From assembly GCA_016748015.1 (NCBI GenBank), contig JAAOMT010000226.1, forward strand, positions 354,604-418,603: a DNA stretch of 64,000 nucleotides. The letters run 5' to 3'. Under the pieces are notes generated by a model that searched no databases, was not told the origin of the DNA, and was given only the letters and a program-made list of their open reading frames with translations. The DNA is from Geosiphon pyriformis (Eukaryota; Glomeromycota; Glomeromycetes; Archaeosporales; Geosiphonaceae). The number at the start of each line of letters is the position of its first letter. The stretch's first letter is position 1. The position numbers and the translations under genes were made by a program. Shown piece after piece: positions 49,999 through 61,966 of the stretch.

Positions 49999-50120
49999 TT
50001 AACAATCCAAGAATTATTTGTTGCTTCTGAATGCATTTTTTCTGCAGATAGAAATTTGATTACAAAATGAAGTCTTATTTAATATCTAAAATTATAAAAA
50101 CAATACAGTGTTTTCAATTA
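49999..50120 (+). pseudogene. hAT transposase C-terminal relic
   Basis: The frame reads LTIQELFVASECIFSADRN followed by LITK and a TGA at 50068. This matches the hAT dimerisation (hATC) signature, normally S-V-A-S-E-R-x-F-S-A-x-x-N-L-I-T-x-x-R. The codon after Lys and several later ones are stops. Only this C-terminal piece is recognisable. Confidence 0.7.
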
Positions 50121-50184
50121 TAAATGTGAAAATTATTGAAAAGAAAATTAAATAATAATATAGTATAATATAATGTTTTTAATA

Positions 50185-50400
50185 GTTAAATCTAAACATG
50201 TTTATAAACTTCAAATCAAACTTGAACCAGACTTGTTGCATGTATTCAGGTTCAATTCAAGTTCAGTAATTTTAAGTTTGGTTTAAGTTCGAATTTAAAA
50301 TTTTGCCAAATCTTCTGTTTAAGTTTAGTTTGGTTCAATAGTTTGATTAAACTTGAACCAAACCGGATTAAACATCAAAATTCTAACTAAAATATGTGAA
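50185..50400. repeat. Subterminal-type repeats (AAACTTGAACCARAC and inverse)
   Basis: AACTTGAACCA occurs near 50219 and 50350, with inverted or variant forms GGTTCAATTCAAGTTCAG near 50250, GGTTTAAGTTCG near 50280 and TTTGGTTCAATAG near 50327. Clustering just 3' of the hAT relic fits transposase-binding repeats at a transposon end. Confidence 0.55.
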
Positions 50401-50439
50401 TAAACTTTTTTGATTAATTTATTTTTTAGACCAATGATG

Positions 50440-51005
50440 AATTGAATTAAAATTTGAATATTAGGATAATAAGTATTTATTTTAATTAACAAATTTTTCT
50501 GAAAAGTTTGTTAAATTTTTCAATATAAATTATAACAGATTTTAATAATTTTTGTTTAATATTTTGAAAATGGTTTCAAAAAGTAATTAAAGTATTTTTG
50601 TCTATAAACTGTTTAAGGAAAACAGCTTTAAAAACTTGCCAATCTGCAAAAAAGTCAGTTAAGTTTTTAAACTATTTGCTTGCAATTTTTTTAAAAAAAT
50701 AAAAAATTGTTTATAATATTTTTACTGTATTCTATTCATTTATATCTTCTGCTTTGGTAACTTGATTAAGCTATTCTTAAGAACTGGTTTTGGTATTTTT
50801 TTCAAAAATATTAAAAATTTTTGTAATGTAAGCAGTGGCTATTTTTTGTTGTTTTTTCTTTATTATCTGTGGATTTTTTTAATAGATTTAGCAACGTTTT
50901 TTTATTGGCTAGAGTTTTAAAATATTTGCTTTGATTTTAGCTAAATAATTAAAAAAATTAGTGCTAATATAAATTAAGTTAATCTGTAGTATTGAATATT
51001 TTGGT
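50440..51005 (-). pseudogene. Direct repeat block, copy 2; possible retrotransposon Gag-like relic
   Basis: Reading the minus strand gives a largely open stretch containing LTDFFADWQVFKAVFLKQF and NHFQNIKQ. Its W-x5-F-x2-F-x2-F spacing recalls Gag capsid regions of LTR retrotransposons; the match is weak and from memory. Stops are frequent. It is a less AT-decayed homologue of 49380-49905. Confidence 0.4.
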
Positions 51006-52600
51006 AAAACAAAATTTTTTAGTTTTAAAAAATAGTTAAGTAGTAAATTGAACATCTGTATTTAAATATATAAAGTTGAGAAAAATATATTGAAAGTAGT
51101 AGTTTAATACTTGTATTTTGTTTTTAATGTGTTAAATATTATATAAACTAGTTTAATGTTTTTTTTGTTTTTTTTTGCAATTAGTTTTTGGTTTTGATTC
51201 AAGTTTAAGAATAAATAATAAGTTATTAAGTATTTTTTTACAAAATTAAGTAATATTATAATTAAGTTCTTAAAAGTAAATAACATAAATGTTAACATTA
51301 ATAATTTTTAATTCTACTGTTAAGTAATAAATTAAATTTTTAAAAAAGTTTTATTTAATTTTTGTAATATTATAATCTCTAAAAAAAAAGTTATTAATTC
51401 GATTTTTAATGTATTAAAAAAGTGTTTTTAACAACTGTAATTCTATTTTGGATTCTAAATTATTGTTTATAATAATTGTAAATTGACCAATAATATTTTA
51501 AAATTATTATGTTAAATATAATTGTTACTTTAATTTAATTATTATTGTATTGTTTTTAAAAAAACACCAAATATTATTGAAAATTTTTTTACTTTTTTTT
51601 GAATATTGTTAATGCTGTTTTGCTGTTAATTTTGCTGTTTAATAGAAGTTGGTAAACTTTTAATAAGCTAATTTATTTTCCAAAGTATTTTTTTATATTT
51701 TGGATTATATATACTGTTGAGTTTATAATAGAATAGCCAGTTTTATGCCAATTACTTTATATAGTCATCTTATAATAAAAGTTAAATATTTTATAAAAAA
51801 ATTTATTTATAAGCTTTCTAATTAATATGTAATTACTTTGCTGTAAAAGTCAACTTTTTTACAGAAAATTTTAACTATAAGCTATTTAATAATATAAAAA
51901 AAGATAAAATAATTTAAAATAAAAAAGTAAGTTTAAGAAAATTGTTTTAAATTCAGATTTGAAAGTTATTAATAGTTACTAAAATTAGTAACTAGTTAAT
52001 TTCAAAATATTAATAAATAATAGTTAATTTTAAAACAATAATAATTAAAAGTTTAAAGTTTTAAGATAAGTTTTTATTGAATTGATTTGTAAAAGAAATA
52101 ATTTTATTTTTAAGATATTTAATAGAAGATATATTTTCTTAAAAAATAAAGCTTTTTTTTATACAATTTGATATAATATTATTTTATAATCTAATACTTT
52201 TTCTTTTTTCTAATATTTTAGTAAACTAAAAATATATTTTATCAGACTATAAATTATTTTTGCAAACTATAAATTATTTTAGTAAATTGTTAAATATTTC
52301 AGTAAATTGTTAAATATTTCATCAAATTTTTCAATATTTTAGCAAATTCTAACTGTTATATAATTTAATATATTATATAATTTAATTATTATAATTTGAT
52401 TATATTTGTGTTTTATAAAAATCAAGTTATTAATTAAATAATAATTTGGATAATTTGATAAGATAATAAGTAATAATTTTAAATAATAATATATTTTAAT
52501 TAATAACAAAAATCATAGAAATAATTTTATGCTAATTAATAATTCAAATTTTTGTTAATAATATTACTATAAACAGTCTGTAATATAAAACTTTTATAAA
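51006..52600. other. AT-rich, T-rich plus strand; unassigned repeat relics
   Basis: Includes repeat copy B at 51595-51765 and short tandem phrases AAATTGTTAAATATTTCAGT near 52285-52330. No gene seen. Confidence 0.45.
51595..51765. repeat. Dispersed AT-rich repeat block, copy B
   Basis: Homologous to 43365-43520; this copy keeps more G and C (GCTGTTTTGCTG versus GTTATTTTGTTG). Confidence 0.7.
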
Positions 52601-55307
52601 ATAAAAATACATTTTAATTGTAATATTGTTTATAAAGCCAACTGTTATATAAGAATTAAAATGCCAAAATTAGTAATAACCAGATTCAATTAATATTTTC
52701 AAGCAAACCATAATTTAAAATTCTAATACCAAATGCAATTTTCTAATAGACATAGTAAACTGTCTAAAAAATTTTATAAACAAAACATCTTATATTTTTA
52801 GACATAACTATATTTATTAATCTTAATAAATCTCTTTTATATATAGATTGAAAGTATTATATTTAAGAAAAAAATAATATTAACCAAAAAATTAGTCTTT
52901 TTATTGTTCAAAATACCAAAATAGCTTTTAATTTTGTATTAACTAACACTTAAATTTTTTTTAATAATATTTACAATGTAATATTATTTAATTTAACAAT
53001 AATTATAAAAGTTTGATAAAATTAAAACTAATTTTAAATAACATATATTCAAAGCTACTTGGTTATTAGATTTTATTTTAACTATACAAAAAAAAACACA
53101 ATTTAAAGCTAATACAATAATTTAGCATTTAATTATTGTAGAAAAAACCAAACCAGATATTTTGATATCTAATTTTAGATCTAAATTTTTAAAAAATATT
53201 GTAATATTAACTCTTATATTAATAATATTCAAATTGTTTAAAAAATTATTAATATAAACAAAAAACAAATTATATTGGCATTAATTAAATAATTATAAAC
53301 TAAACTAAATTTATATAAACTTAACATATTTAAAAACTGAAAGTCAACTAAAAATAAGTAAAATAATAATTATGTAAAAATAATTACAAATAACTAAAAT
53401 TTAAATATATTAATTATTAAAAATAAATTAAAGTTTTTAAATATTTTAATTTAATATTATATTAATTTTTATTATTAATTATTACTAAAAAAAATCTAAA
53501 AAAAAAATTTATTTTGAAAAGATATTTTATATATAATTATAACCAAAAAATTATTATTTATAACTAAATTACTTAACTATTTAATAATTTTATTTGAATT
53601 TTATTTGATCTTAAAAGATTAATGTTTTTAAAAAACTATTAATTGAAAATAAATGCTCTTAATTAATATATAATTAAAATTATTTATTAATTCAGTTTTA
53701 ATATTATATTTAGTCTTAATTTTAATTAACTTAATATTAATTTTGTTTAAAATTTTATTAAAAATAAATATTTTACTTTAAATAATTGAAATTATATTTT
53801 AAGTTTTATATATATAACAAAAAAAGTGTTTAATTGATATAATTAATAAACTAATAAGTTTAATAACAAATTTAATTAAAACAATTAAACTTAAAATTTG
53901 AAATTTCAAAAAATTTAAATTAAATTCAATTACAAAATTAACAGCAAAAACAGCTAAAAAAACAGCAATAAGAAAAGCCAAAGAAGCAAAAACTTTAATA
54001 TAAGATTTTTAATTATAAAAAATAATACAAAAAACTTAAAATTAATAAAAGACTTAACAAATATCTTAAAAAAAAAAGTAATAATACTTTATAATTTGTA
54101 AACAAATAATTCAGATTCTAATATGTATAACAATAATAATACTTAAGAGTTTTTTATTAAATACAATATTTGTATAAAATATTAGTTTTTATAATAGCAA
54201 AATTTAAAGATTTATAAGAGTTAAATATTATAATAGCAAAACATTAATAATAATAAGAATTAAGAAAATAAAAAACAAAACAAGTATAATTACCAACTTA
54301 AAAAATCAAATTATTAATTTCAAAAACAATATAATTAAAAAAAATTAACTAATTTAGTTTTAAAAATATTTCTTAATATAATAATTTTTTTTAATTAAGC
54401 AAAAGAAAAATTTGAATATTATTTTTTTTTACTAACAAAAATCAATTATTAAAAATAACAGCAACAAAAAAAATTTTTAAAATTAACAATAACATATTAC
54501 TACAAGTTAATAAATTTTAACTTAACTAAAATAATAATACTAAAAACATTAAAAATATTTTAAAGAATATGTTAAAAAAAATATTATAAAATATAATAAA
54601 AATAAAAAAGAATAAATTAAAAACCACCACAAAAAATTTTGTAATCTTAAGTATAATTAAAAAAAATTGTTAATAATAATTTTAATAATAGTAACTAAAA
54701 AAAATTTGATAACAAAATTTATATAAAACAACTAAATAATAAAATAGAAACCATTTATTTAAAAAATTTTTAATGATTAAAAATTATTTTTCAAATACTA
54801 TTAATAATAGTATTAAAAAACAAAAAAAAATTATTAAAAAACATAATACTAAAAATTTTAAAAATACCAAAAAAAATTTCAAATATATTAAAATTGTTAA
54901 AAATTCTAAAAATATTAGTAAAAATATCAAAAATTTCAATAATAATTCAAGAAAATTATAGTAATTATTAGAGATTTTAAAAATTTTATATTATAAACAA
55001 AAAAATAACAATCTTTTTAAATTAATTTTTATTAAATAATTTCAACAGTTAAAAATTTAACATTTAAAATAAATTTTTTTATATAAAATTATTAATTATT
55101 TACTATTTAAATTTTATATATTTATATTTATCTTGTTAAAAATTGTTTATTTTTAATTAATAAAGTTTCAACAAAAAAATTTTTTTCTATTATTAAAGCA
55201 ATTAAATAAAATGTTTTAGCAATGTTTTTTTTAAATATTAGTAATAAAACGTTGTTTTAATAGTTTTTAAAATATTTTTTTAAAATATTTTTATTATTAT
55301 TATTTTA
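52601..55307. other. Extremely AT-rich DNA, A-rich on the plus strand
   Basis: Composition switches from T-rich to A-rich near 52.6 kb, consistent with minus-sense transposon relics. Lys/Asn-rich chance frames (for example 54773-54961) are not genes. Confidence 0.45.
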
Positions 55308-55419
55308 CGAGTGAGGTCCAAACATTATCTAGTGCTATACATTAAAGAAATGATTTATACTAAGCATGAATCATATATTTACTACACATGACCAGCCACT
55401 TAAGCTGATCAAAACATCA

Positions 55420-58400
55420 CTATACAGTTATATGAACAGAAACAAAGTCATTTATACCCAAAAAAAATAAGCATGATTCACAAAAACCAAAATAAACACC
55501 CAACACCTCAGCAATGCCAAGCAATTTGACCACACCAGCAGAAAACCCTGAAGCCAAACCTGAAACTGTTATAAGAACCAAATCATCCAGTGGAATTAGA
55601 TTGGTTTTCTCTATATAGGCTTGATATTTAATTCAGACCAACCAGATATTATCTCTAAAAACGAGACCAAGAGATTTCACAAACTTAACAACCTCCAAAC
55701 CAGCCACCTTTGGATTATGAAAGACGGAGACAGCTTCGCAAAACCAATTATTAAACACAAAATCCTTATAAAGAGCCATAGAGACTGAAAAATCAGAAAC
55801 ACAAGATAATAACAACTGCAACACATAAGAAAAAAAATGAGATAAACCAGAAAGAGTTTTCCAAGAATTGACATGAGAGTCCAATATATAGGATTGAGTA
55901 GAATTGTCAATTTTACAAAAGAACACGTGATCTGAAGTCTCCATCTCACCACAATATAAACAAAGCACACCAAGATAATGGCTGTTGTAGAGGCGCTTCT
56001 GAACTGCAACAGGAAGCCAATGATGCAAAGCTTTCATAAAATAAGTATGGATGCCAGCTGAAAGTTTGCTAGTAAAACTGGTGGCCATATGCAAATCAGG
56101 ATGCCAAACCAGCAAAAAGCAGGGCCAATCTACCTTAGAAAGCAAGCTATTAGCCAAGAACTTAGAGCCAGAACCAACTTCCCAATGTGTGTGACAAATG
56201 GAGTGATAAATATCATGAACAAAATGTCTGGAATTTCCAGAAACTACACTATTATCAACAACTATAAAATAATCATTCAAGCAAGGAATAAGACACTGAC
56301 CAGAAAGAGAAGCAGCATCAACAATTAAGTCAGCATGCTCATTTCCAGAAACGCCAGAGTAACCTTTCACTTTGTGCCAACTGACACTTAAGTTCTTACA
56401 TCTAACAACATTTGCAATATGTCAGTACTCTACCCAGCACTGATTGTGAAAATCTGGACACACAAGACTCAATTCAGACTTGTATGCATCCAGAGCAGAT
56501 TGACTATCTGAGAACAACTGAACAGAACTAGATGCGGAAACACACTCCAAGGCCAATACAATAGCCTGTAATTCTGCCAGAGTAGATGACATCAAACCTG
56601 AAACACTAATACCAAGGCCCAAACCAATGTTCTCAAAAAAAGCAGCAGCATCAGCCCTATAGCCTGTTGTGCTCAAATTCTTTAAAGATCTATCTGTGTA
56701 TACAGATATGTCACTCAATCTAACACGAGAAAAACAGTCATGAATAGAAACAAAATCATCAGAATTAAAGATGTTCAAAGAAACAGCACCATCTGAAGCT
56801 AAAGAACCAGCAGAGGGAGAATTCACACTATTGAAAAAAGCCGTAGTGAGCTTGAACCACTCAGGAATAGGGCCATGAGGGTTGAGCCTTTTCCATTGCT
56901 TGAAGGTGTACCAATCAAATATGGCACCACAATGATTACAAAGTTGATCCACGAAAGCAACATCGAACCTCCAGAGAGAAGGGAGAGACCTGAAAAACAT
57001 CAACTTGCCCAGAACAGAAGACATAAGAATGCTACCGCAGGACCAAAAAGAGTTGGCCAAAAAGCCACCTAAAGACAAATTGCAATCAAGAAAAATACAG
57101 ACCATGTCTGCCAAAAAGTTATTAGAAGCACTGACATGAATACAAACAGGAGAACTCAATGGATGAACAGGATACCAACACCAGACTTGTAAATCATGAA
57201 ACCTATGCACAAACAGGTGATTTAAAATCCCACCAGAATTCACAAAACTGACAAGAGAGACAACCTTGCATTCAAACTGAACTTGCAAAAAAAATTTCAA
57301 ATCATAAAAAGAAGAGTGATGAAGTGTATCACTAGAAAAATTGAGGGAGAGACCAGACTTAAGCTTCAAGTTCTTATGAATCAGAGCATTCCATTTGCTA
57401 CAAACACTGACTGAAACAAAACTAAATTGTGTATAATAACTGACTATGAGTTGGAGAACTGCTGACACCAAGTATAAAAATTGTTTATTAAAAACAGCCT
57501 TTTTTAGAACGAAATTGACAAAAAATCAAATGTCCAAATGTGCTTTAGCTAAACTAGGTCTTGAAAGACCCTCAGTTAAAAAAAAATACCCAGATACTGA
57601 TAAAACCCCCCCTTTTTGGCAATAGAGATGGGTGAACTACTGATAGAAAGGAAAGGACTACTGACCTAACTATTGATCAGAATGGCCACTGTTTTGTCAT
57701 TATTAATTAAAATATCATTAATCCAAAAAAATTTATTGGCAACATTAAGAATATGTTGAGTAGCAGTCTGATTGCTACCAACCCAAATTGTGTCATCAAC
57801 AAAAGCACCAGCAGCAAAAAAAGAAGAGAGCCCAGCCTGAGATTCAGGACAACCACTTTTGAAGACAAAATAAGAGTTTAACCTGTATTTACATATACTT
57901 TTCTGTCTTTTGACCTCACAGAACAGAGGATCATAAAATATGCACCACAGAAGTGGAGAGAAAACTTCCCCCTGATCCAAACCATCATGAACACAATAAC
58001 CATCAGTCAAACCAAAATCTGTCATAACTTGGTTGGTACAATCTCTGTAAATACTACCAAAAAATTGAATGAATTTGCTACACATCTTAATCCTAATTAA
58101 ACTTTTCTTGAGATGCTCCCAGCCAACTGAATTATAAGCCTTTTACATGTCCTGCAAAACCAGCCAGAGTTCCTGGTTCTTCTCCAAGGCATCTTCAACT
58201 ACTAAACCGATAGCGAAAATGGGAGACTAAGTAGTTGTACCCTTTAAAACCGAAAAATTGTCCCCACAAAAAACATTAAAAGCACTGCAGACTGCAGAAA
58301 TCTTATTAGAAAGAACCTTGGAAAGAATCTTACAAGCTGTCTTGAGTAATACAATGGAACATGTATTAGTTAAAACACCCTTTCACTCATAAGGTTTGGG

Positions 58401-60036
58401 AATCATTGAGACCCAAGCCTTTTTCCAAGGACTAGGTACAGATTCACCAGTCAAACAAGAATTTAAAAGCACCAACAACATGTCCAAAACCAGCTTATCA
58501 CAATGTTTCAAAAGTTTATTAGATATCCCCAACAAACTAGCAGCTTTGCCATCAGGAAGATCAGAAACTACCCTAAACAATTCATCAAAACTGACTGAAT
58601 TCATTACACCAGAAAAGGCTTCATCAAAAACATACTCCAATGGATGGTATTGGCAGCACCAATCATTTGAAACACTACCAACTACCCAACATTTTCTGGT
58701 CCAACCTTCCATGATTATGTCCACCTTAGACCTAACCAAATCAGGTTCCAAAATCAGTTCATTATCAACAACCAAGTGATCGAGCACCACCTTACAAAAC
58801 AGACATTTAAACATGCTTCTTATTGTGTGACCCTTATTCACTTTAAAACTCTTCATCCTTTTATCAATAGCAGACCTAATATTTGCGTCTTTAGCACACT
58901 GAGATTTAGCAAGCTTTGATGCATGATAGGATTTTCTGACATCTAAAAGAGCAGAACAAACATGACCAAAGTTCATACCAGAAGTTATCATAGACTGAAT
59001 GACCGAAGCTCTATCACAATCCAAAGAATTCCAACATCTCATAAGAGAATTGAAACACTCAACATCCTTCCCATAAGACACCTTGATAATCTTAGAAACT
59101 AAAAGCTCCAACTTGTGAAACCTTGAAAATTCTTTGGTGAAGACCTCATCAAAGCCCCTGAACCACTTTTTTTTGAACACTTTGTTTGCCAAAAGAACCA
59201 TAATTTTGCGAATAATCTCCCACATAGCATCTAGATCTGAAAACTTTTCTGATGCACAAAACTCATTTGCGAACATTGTGACATTATTTAATGTAGCACA
59301 CCTAAAATTAACCCATTTATTTTTATTAGCACTCTTGAAATCAAATTTCCATCTGTCCCTGTTCACTTGTTTGCAAAGAGAGTTCAACCATGTATCCAAA
59401 AGCCCACCCAAACCCAAAAACACAGAAACAGCCTAATAATCTGTGTCAAAATGCTCACTGACATCCAAAACATTATAATACACTAGCACATTAACCAGAT
59501 TAAGAGAAATGGCTCCCAACCAAAGAATTAACCAGCCCCAAATCAAGGCATTTTTTAAAACTAGCACACCTACAAGTTCCATCTTTATTAAAATCACCAC
59601 CAAAAACAACAAAAGAAGACTCATTAACAGCTCTTGTGATAAGAGAATTGATCACATTAGCCTGAGAAAACCAAACTGCCACAGATGCACCAGTGTAGAG
59701 TCCCAAAATTGACACTGAAAGTTTGTTTTTGAAAAGCAATTTAATGAATAAGAGCTGACTTGGCATCTCAGAGACTTTATATACATGTCTAGCTAAAGAA
59801 GAGTTCATAATAATTACAACACCAGCACTCAGATAACTAGAATCCAGACCAGAAGTAAACACCTGAACACCAACAAATCTGTTGGTTATTCAGGGTTGTA
59901 TCTTTCCTTTAAGCTTTAACTCCATAACAATAGAAATAAGATTGTTTATGTCCTTGTGCCAACAAATAACATCATTTTGTTTTGCAGAATTGTTCATTCC
60001 ACAAACATTGTATGTGACAATTTTCCAGATCAGCTC
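55420..60036 (-). pseudogene. LINE ORF2: endonuclease, reverse transcriptase, RNase H (broken)
   Basis: The endonuclease begins near 60020 (VTYNVCGMN), continues through GGDFNKDG near 59590 and ends FDTDY, where the catalytic His of the usual D-H pair is Tyr (59436-59438). An in-frame deletion-like gap removes about 40 residues before it. The RT part reads LPDGKAASLLGISN, IPKPYE-stop, then LQDM-stop-KAYNSVGW: the domain A Asp is Asn at 58131-58133. GLDQGEVFSPLLW and AFVDDTIWVG (57778-57810) are retained. RNase H reads VYTDRS near 56700, TLAELQAI, LFSDSQSALDA and KGYSGVSGNEHAD, with His changed to Tyr. The C terminus has C-L-Y-C-G. Beyond a TGA at about 55631 the frame continues to a TAG at 55420-55422. 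At least one frameshift lies near 57.6 kb. RNA copying and target cutting would be the family role; this copy is dead. Confidence 0.9.
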
Positions 60037-60041
60037 ACTTA

Positions 60042-61964
60042 TTAAGAAAGGGTTTGTGAGGACACATTACTTGCTAAAACCAAACTATCGAAGTGAGCAG
60101 ATAAGCTCAAAACAGATTTGGAGAGTCCTTCCAACATTTTTTCCAACTTAACAACATGAAGAGATGCCGAAAAGTCTACAATCGTAGCAGTTTCATTACT
60201 AGTAGCTTCATCCAAACCCACTCTCATTACTGTATCCTCTTCTTGAATCTGAGATGGGGGGGTCACCGGCAGCTAACATCCAGGGCTAGGCTGGAAAACC
60301 ATCAGTACGAGTAAATTCAACCTTTTAGTCAACTCACTAATCTGACTCATGAGATCAACGAGACTGCTCTCAATACTGACTAAACAAATCTCTAAAACAC
60401 TACCAACAAGAGGAATAGGTTTATCACTATTGACAGAACCAAGTAAAAGTGGACTACCAGAAAGTGCACAGAAGGAAGATTTGCCAATCACATCCACCCA
60501 AGTTTTTCCACCAAAAGCCAAAGGCCTAAAAACAGGCGCAGATTTTTTCTTGTAAATTTTGGCCAATCTAAACTTATCTTGGGCTGAAAGAGAAGCCCTC
60601 TTGCTCTTAGGAATAGAGGACATACCAGCTGATTTACAAACCAAACTTGAGTGACTTAGGGAATTGCAAACAGAACATAAAGAGGTGACCAAATACAACT
60701 AGTCGAGACCAATGCTTTTTATAACTGGTGTATTGGCCACAGCCTAAGTCATGTTATCTTCAAAACCAAAACACACAGTAGCACATCCTGTGTGAGTATA
60801 ATTAACAGAGTTGTGTTCAAACAAGCATGTTTTTTCACCCACAAAACCAATGAAATCTTACAAATCATGAGCCATTGTTCCCATAGGAAGAATATAGAGC
60901 AACACCCTAAATTTATCCCTAATATCTCATGTCTGTTTATTGATGTCAGCTCTGGCCACATGAATTGCATTTTTACCAATGAGGATTAACTATTCAGCAG
61001 CCAACAGATTAGCCTGACTTTGATCTTTCAATTTGATGATTGCCTTTTACCATAAACCCACCCATTGCATTTTGATCATTTTAATTTGTCCAAATACAGA
61101 CACAGCCTCAATAGAAGTTCTCACAGGAATCTCTTTTAACACAATTGTCTGATTCGTATGGTTGTTTACAGGGCATTTGAGATCAGTGTTTACCACAACA
61201 CCATGATTATTTGCCAACTTCCCAGCAGCCATCATTGCCTTTTCTGAAGTAAAAGTCACACGAATAATTTCACCAAATTTTGAGGAAGTAGAAACCCCCC
61301 CAAAACTATTTACACTTGAAAAAATTTTCCTGATAAAACTCAATTTTTCTTGAGAAGACTTTCCAGTGATGGTCACAAGATTAATATCTAAAGCAAAGAA
61401 TTTGTGAACAGACATTTGAATGGATGGTTTGATAGGTAAAGGGGGCGGAAGAAGAAAAGAATCATCTAACATGTCATCGTCTGTATTGACAGTATCATAA
61501 TCAATCACACCCAGAGGCTTCTCTAATACCTTTTTGGTCTTTACACACAAACCTTTTGGCATTTAATTAGAATCTCCTTCCGCAAAAGCACCACTCTCAC
61601 CATAGTCAACACTGGTTTCTTCAACCAAACACTCCTCTTCCATGTCAATACTCTTAGACTCAGTAATGTCACCTGTCTCAGAACCCCATAAACGAGCACC
61701 AGAAGTTTCAGCAGCAACCCTTCTATTATCAATACCCTCTGCCAATACATCTTTCTTCCTCTTTTTCCTCAATGCAACTGTCTTGAAACCACTCTCAGAA
61801 CCAGAAACTTTAATAGTCTTCTTCATAACAGCAATAACAAGACCAACAGTGGCCTTATAATCAAAGAATGGTTTTGATTTATCATACTGAATGGTAAAAA
61901 ACTTCTTTCGAAAAAACTTTTGACTCTTTTTTGAGAATTTTGGATGAAAGAAAGAAAGAAGTTT
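60042..61964 (-). pseudogene. LINE ORF1: nucleic-acid-binding protein with CCHC zinc knuckle (broken)
   Basis: Coding sense can be followed in one frame from about 61964 (KFFRKKFF upstream of the first ATG at 61826) to TAA at 60042-60044. Stops interrupt it at 61563-61565, near 61045, 60990, 60930, 60860, 60745 and 60700. Features in order are a Lys/Ser-rich start, an acidic segment (MEEECLVEETS), a conserved block FALDINLVTITGKSSQEK and GEIIRVTFTSEKAMMAAGK, a zinc knuckle C-S-V-C-x4-H-x4-C near 60640-60680, and FRPLAFGGKTWVDVIG. ORF1 proteins bind element RNA. Nearly all stops fall where Trp, Gln or Arg is expected. Confidence 0.88.
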
Positions 61965-61966
61965 TT

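Larger units (their letters stand above)
55308..61966 (-). mobile_element. Near full-length decayed non-LTR retrotransposon (LINE), copy 1
   Basis: On the minus strand the order is ORF1 with zinc knuckle, endonuclease, reverse transcriptase, RNase H and a Cys-containing C-terminal part, ending at about 55308. The 3' end runs into TAA repeats (reverse complement of TTATTATTATTATTTTA), a common LINE tail. The right-edge copy has the same end. The organisation is that of APE-type LINEs with RNase H; I associate this particular lineage with Rhizophagus genomes from memory. No intact ORF remains, so it is not autonomous. Confidence 0.92.

Noticed and set aside
54773-54961. Lys/Asn-rich 62-residue ATG frame
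   Set aside because: Composition expected from A-rich random sequence; no conserved pattern.
55677-61860. Multiple 60-127 residue frames on both strands inside the LINE
   Set aside because: Frames other than the one with endonuclease, RT, RNase H or zinc-knuckle motifs; shadows.
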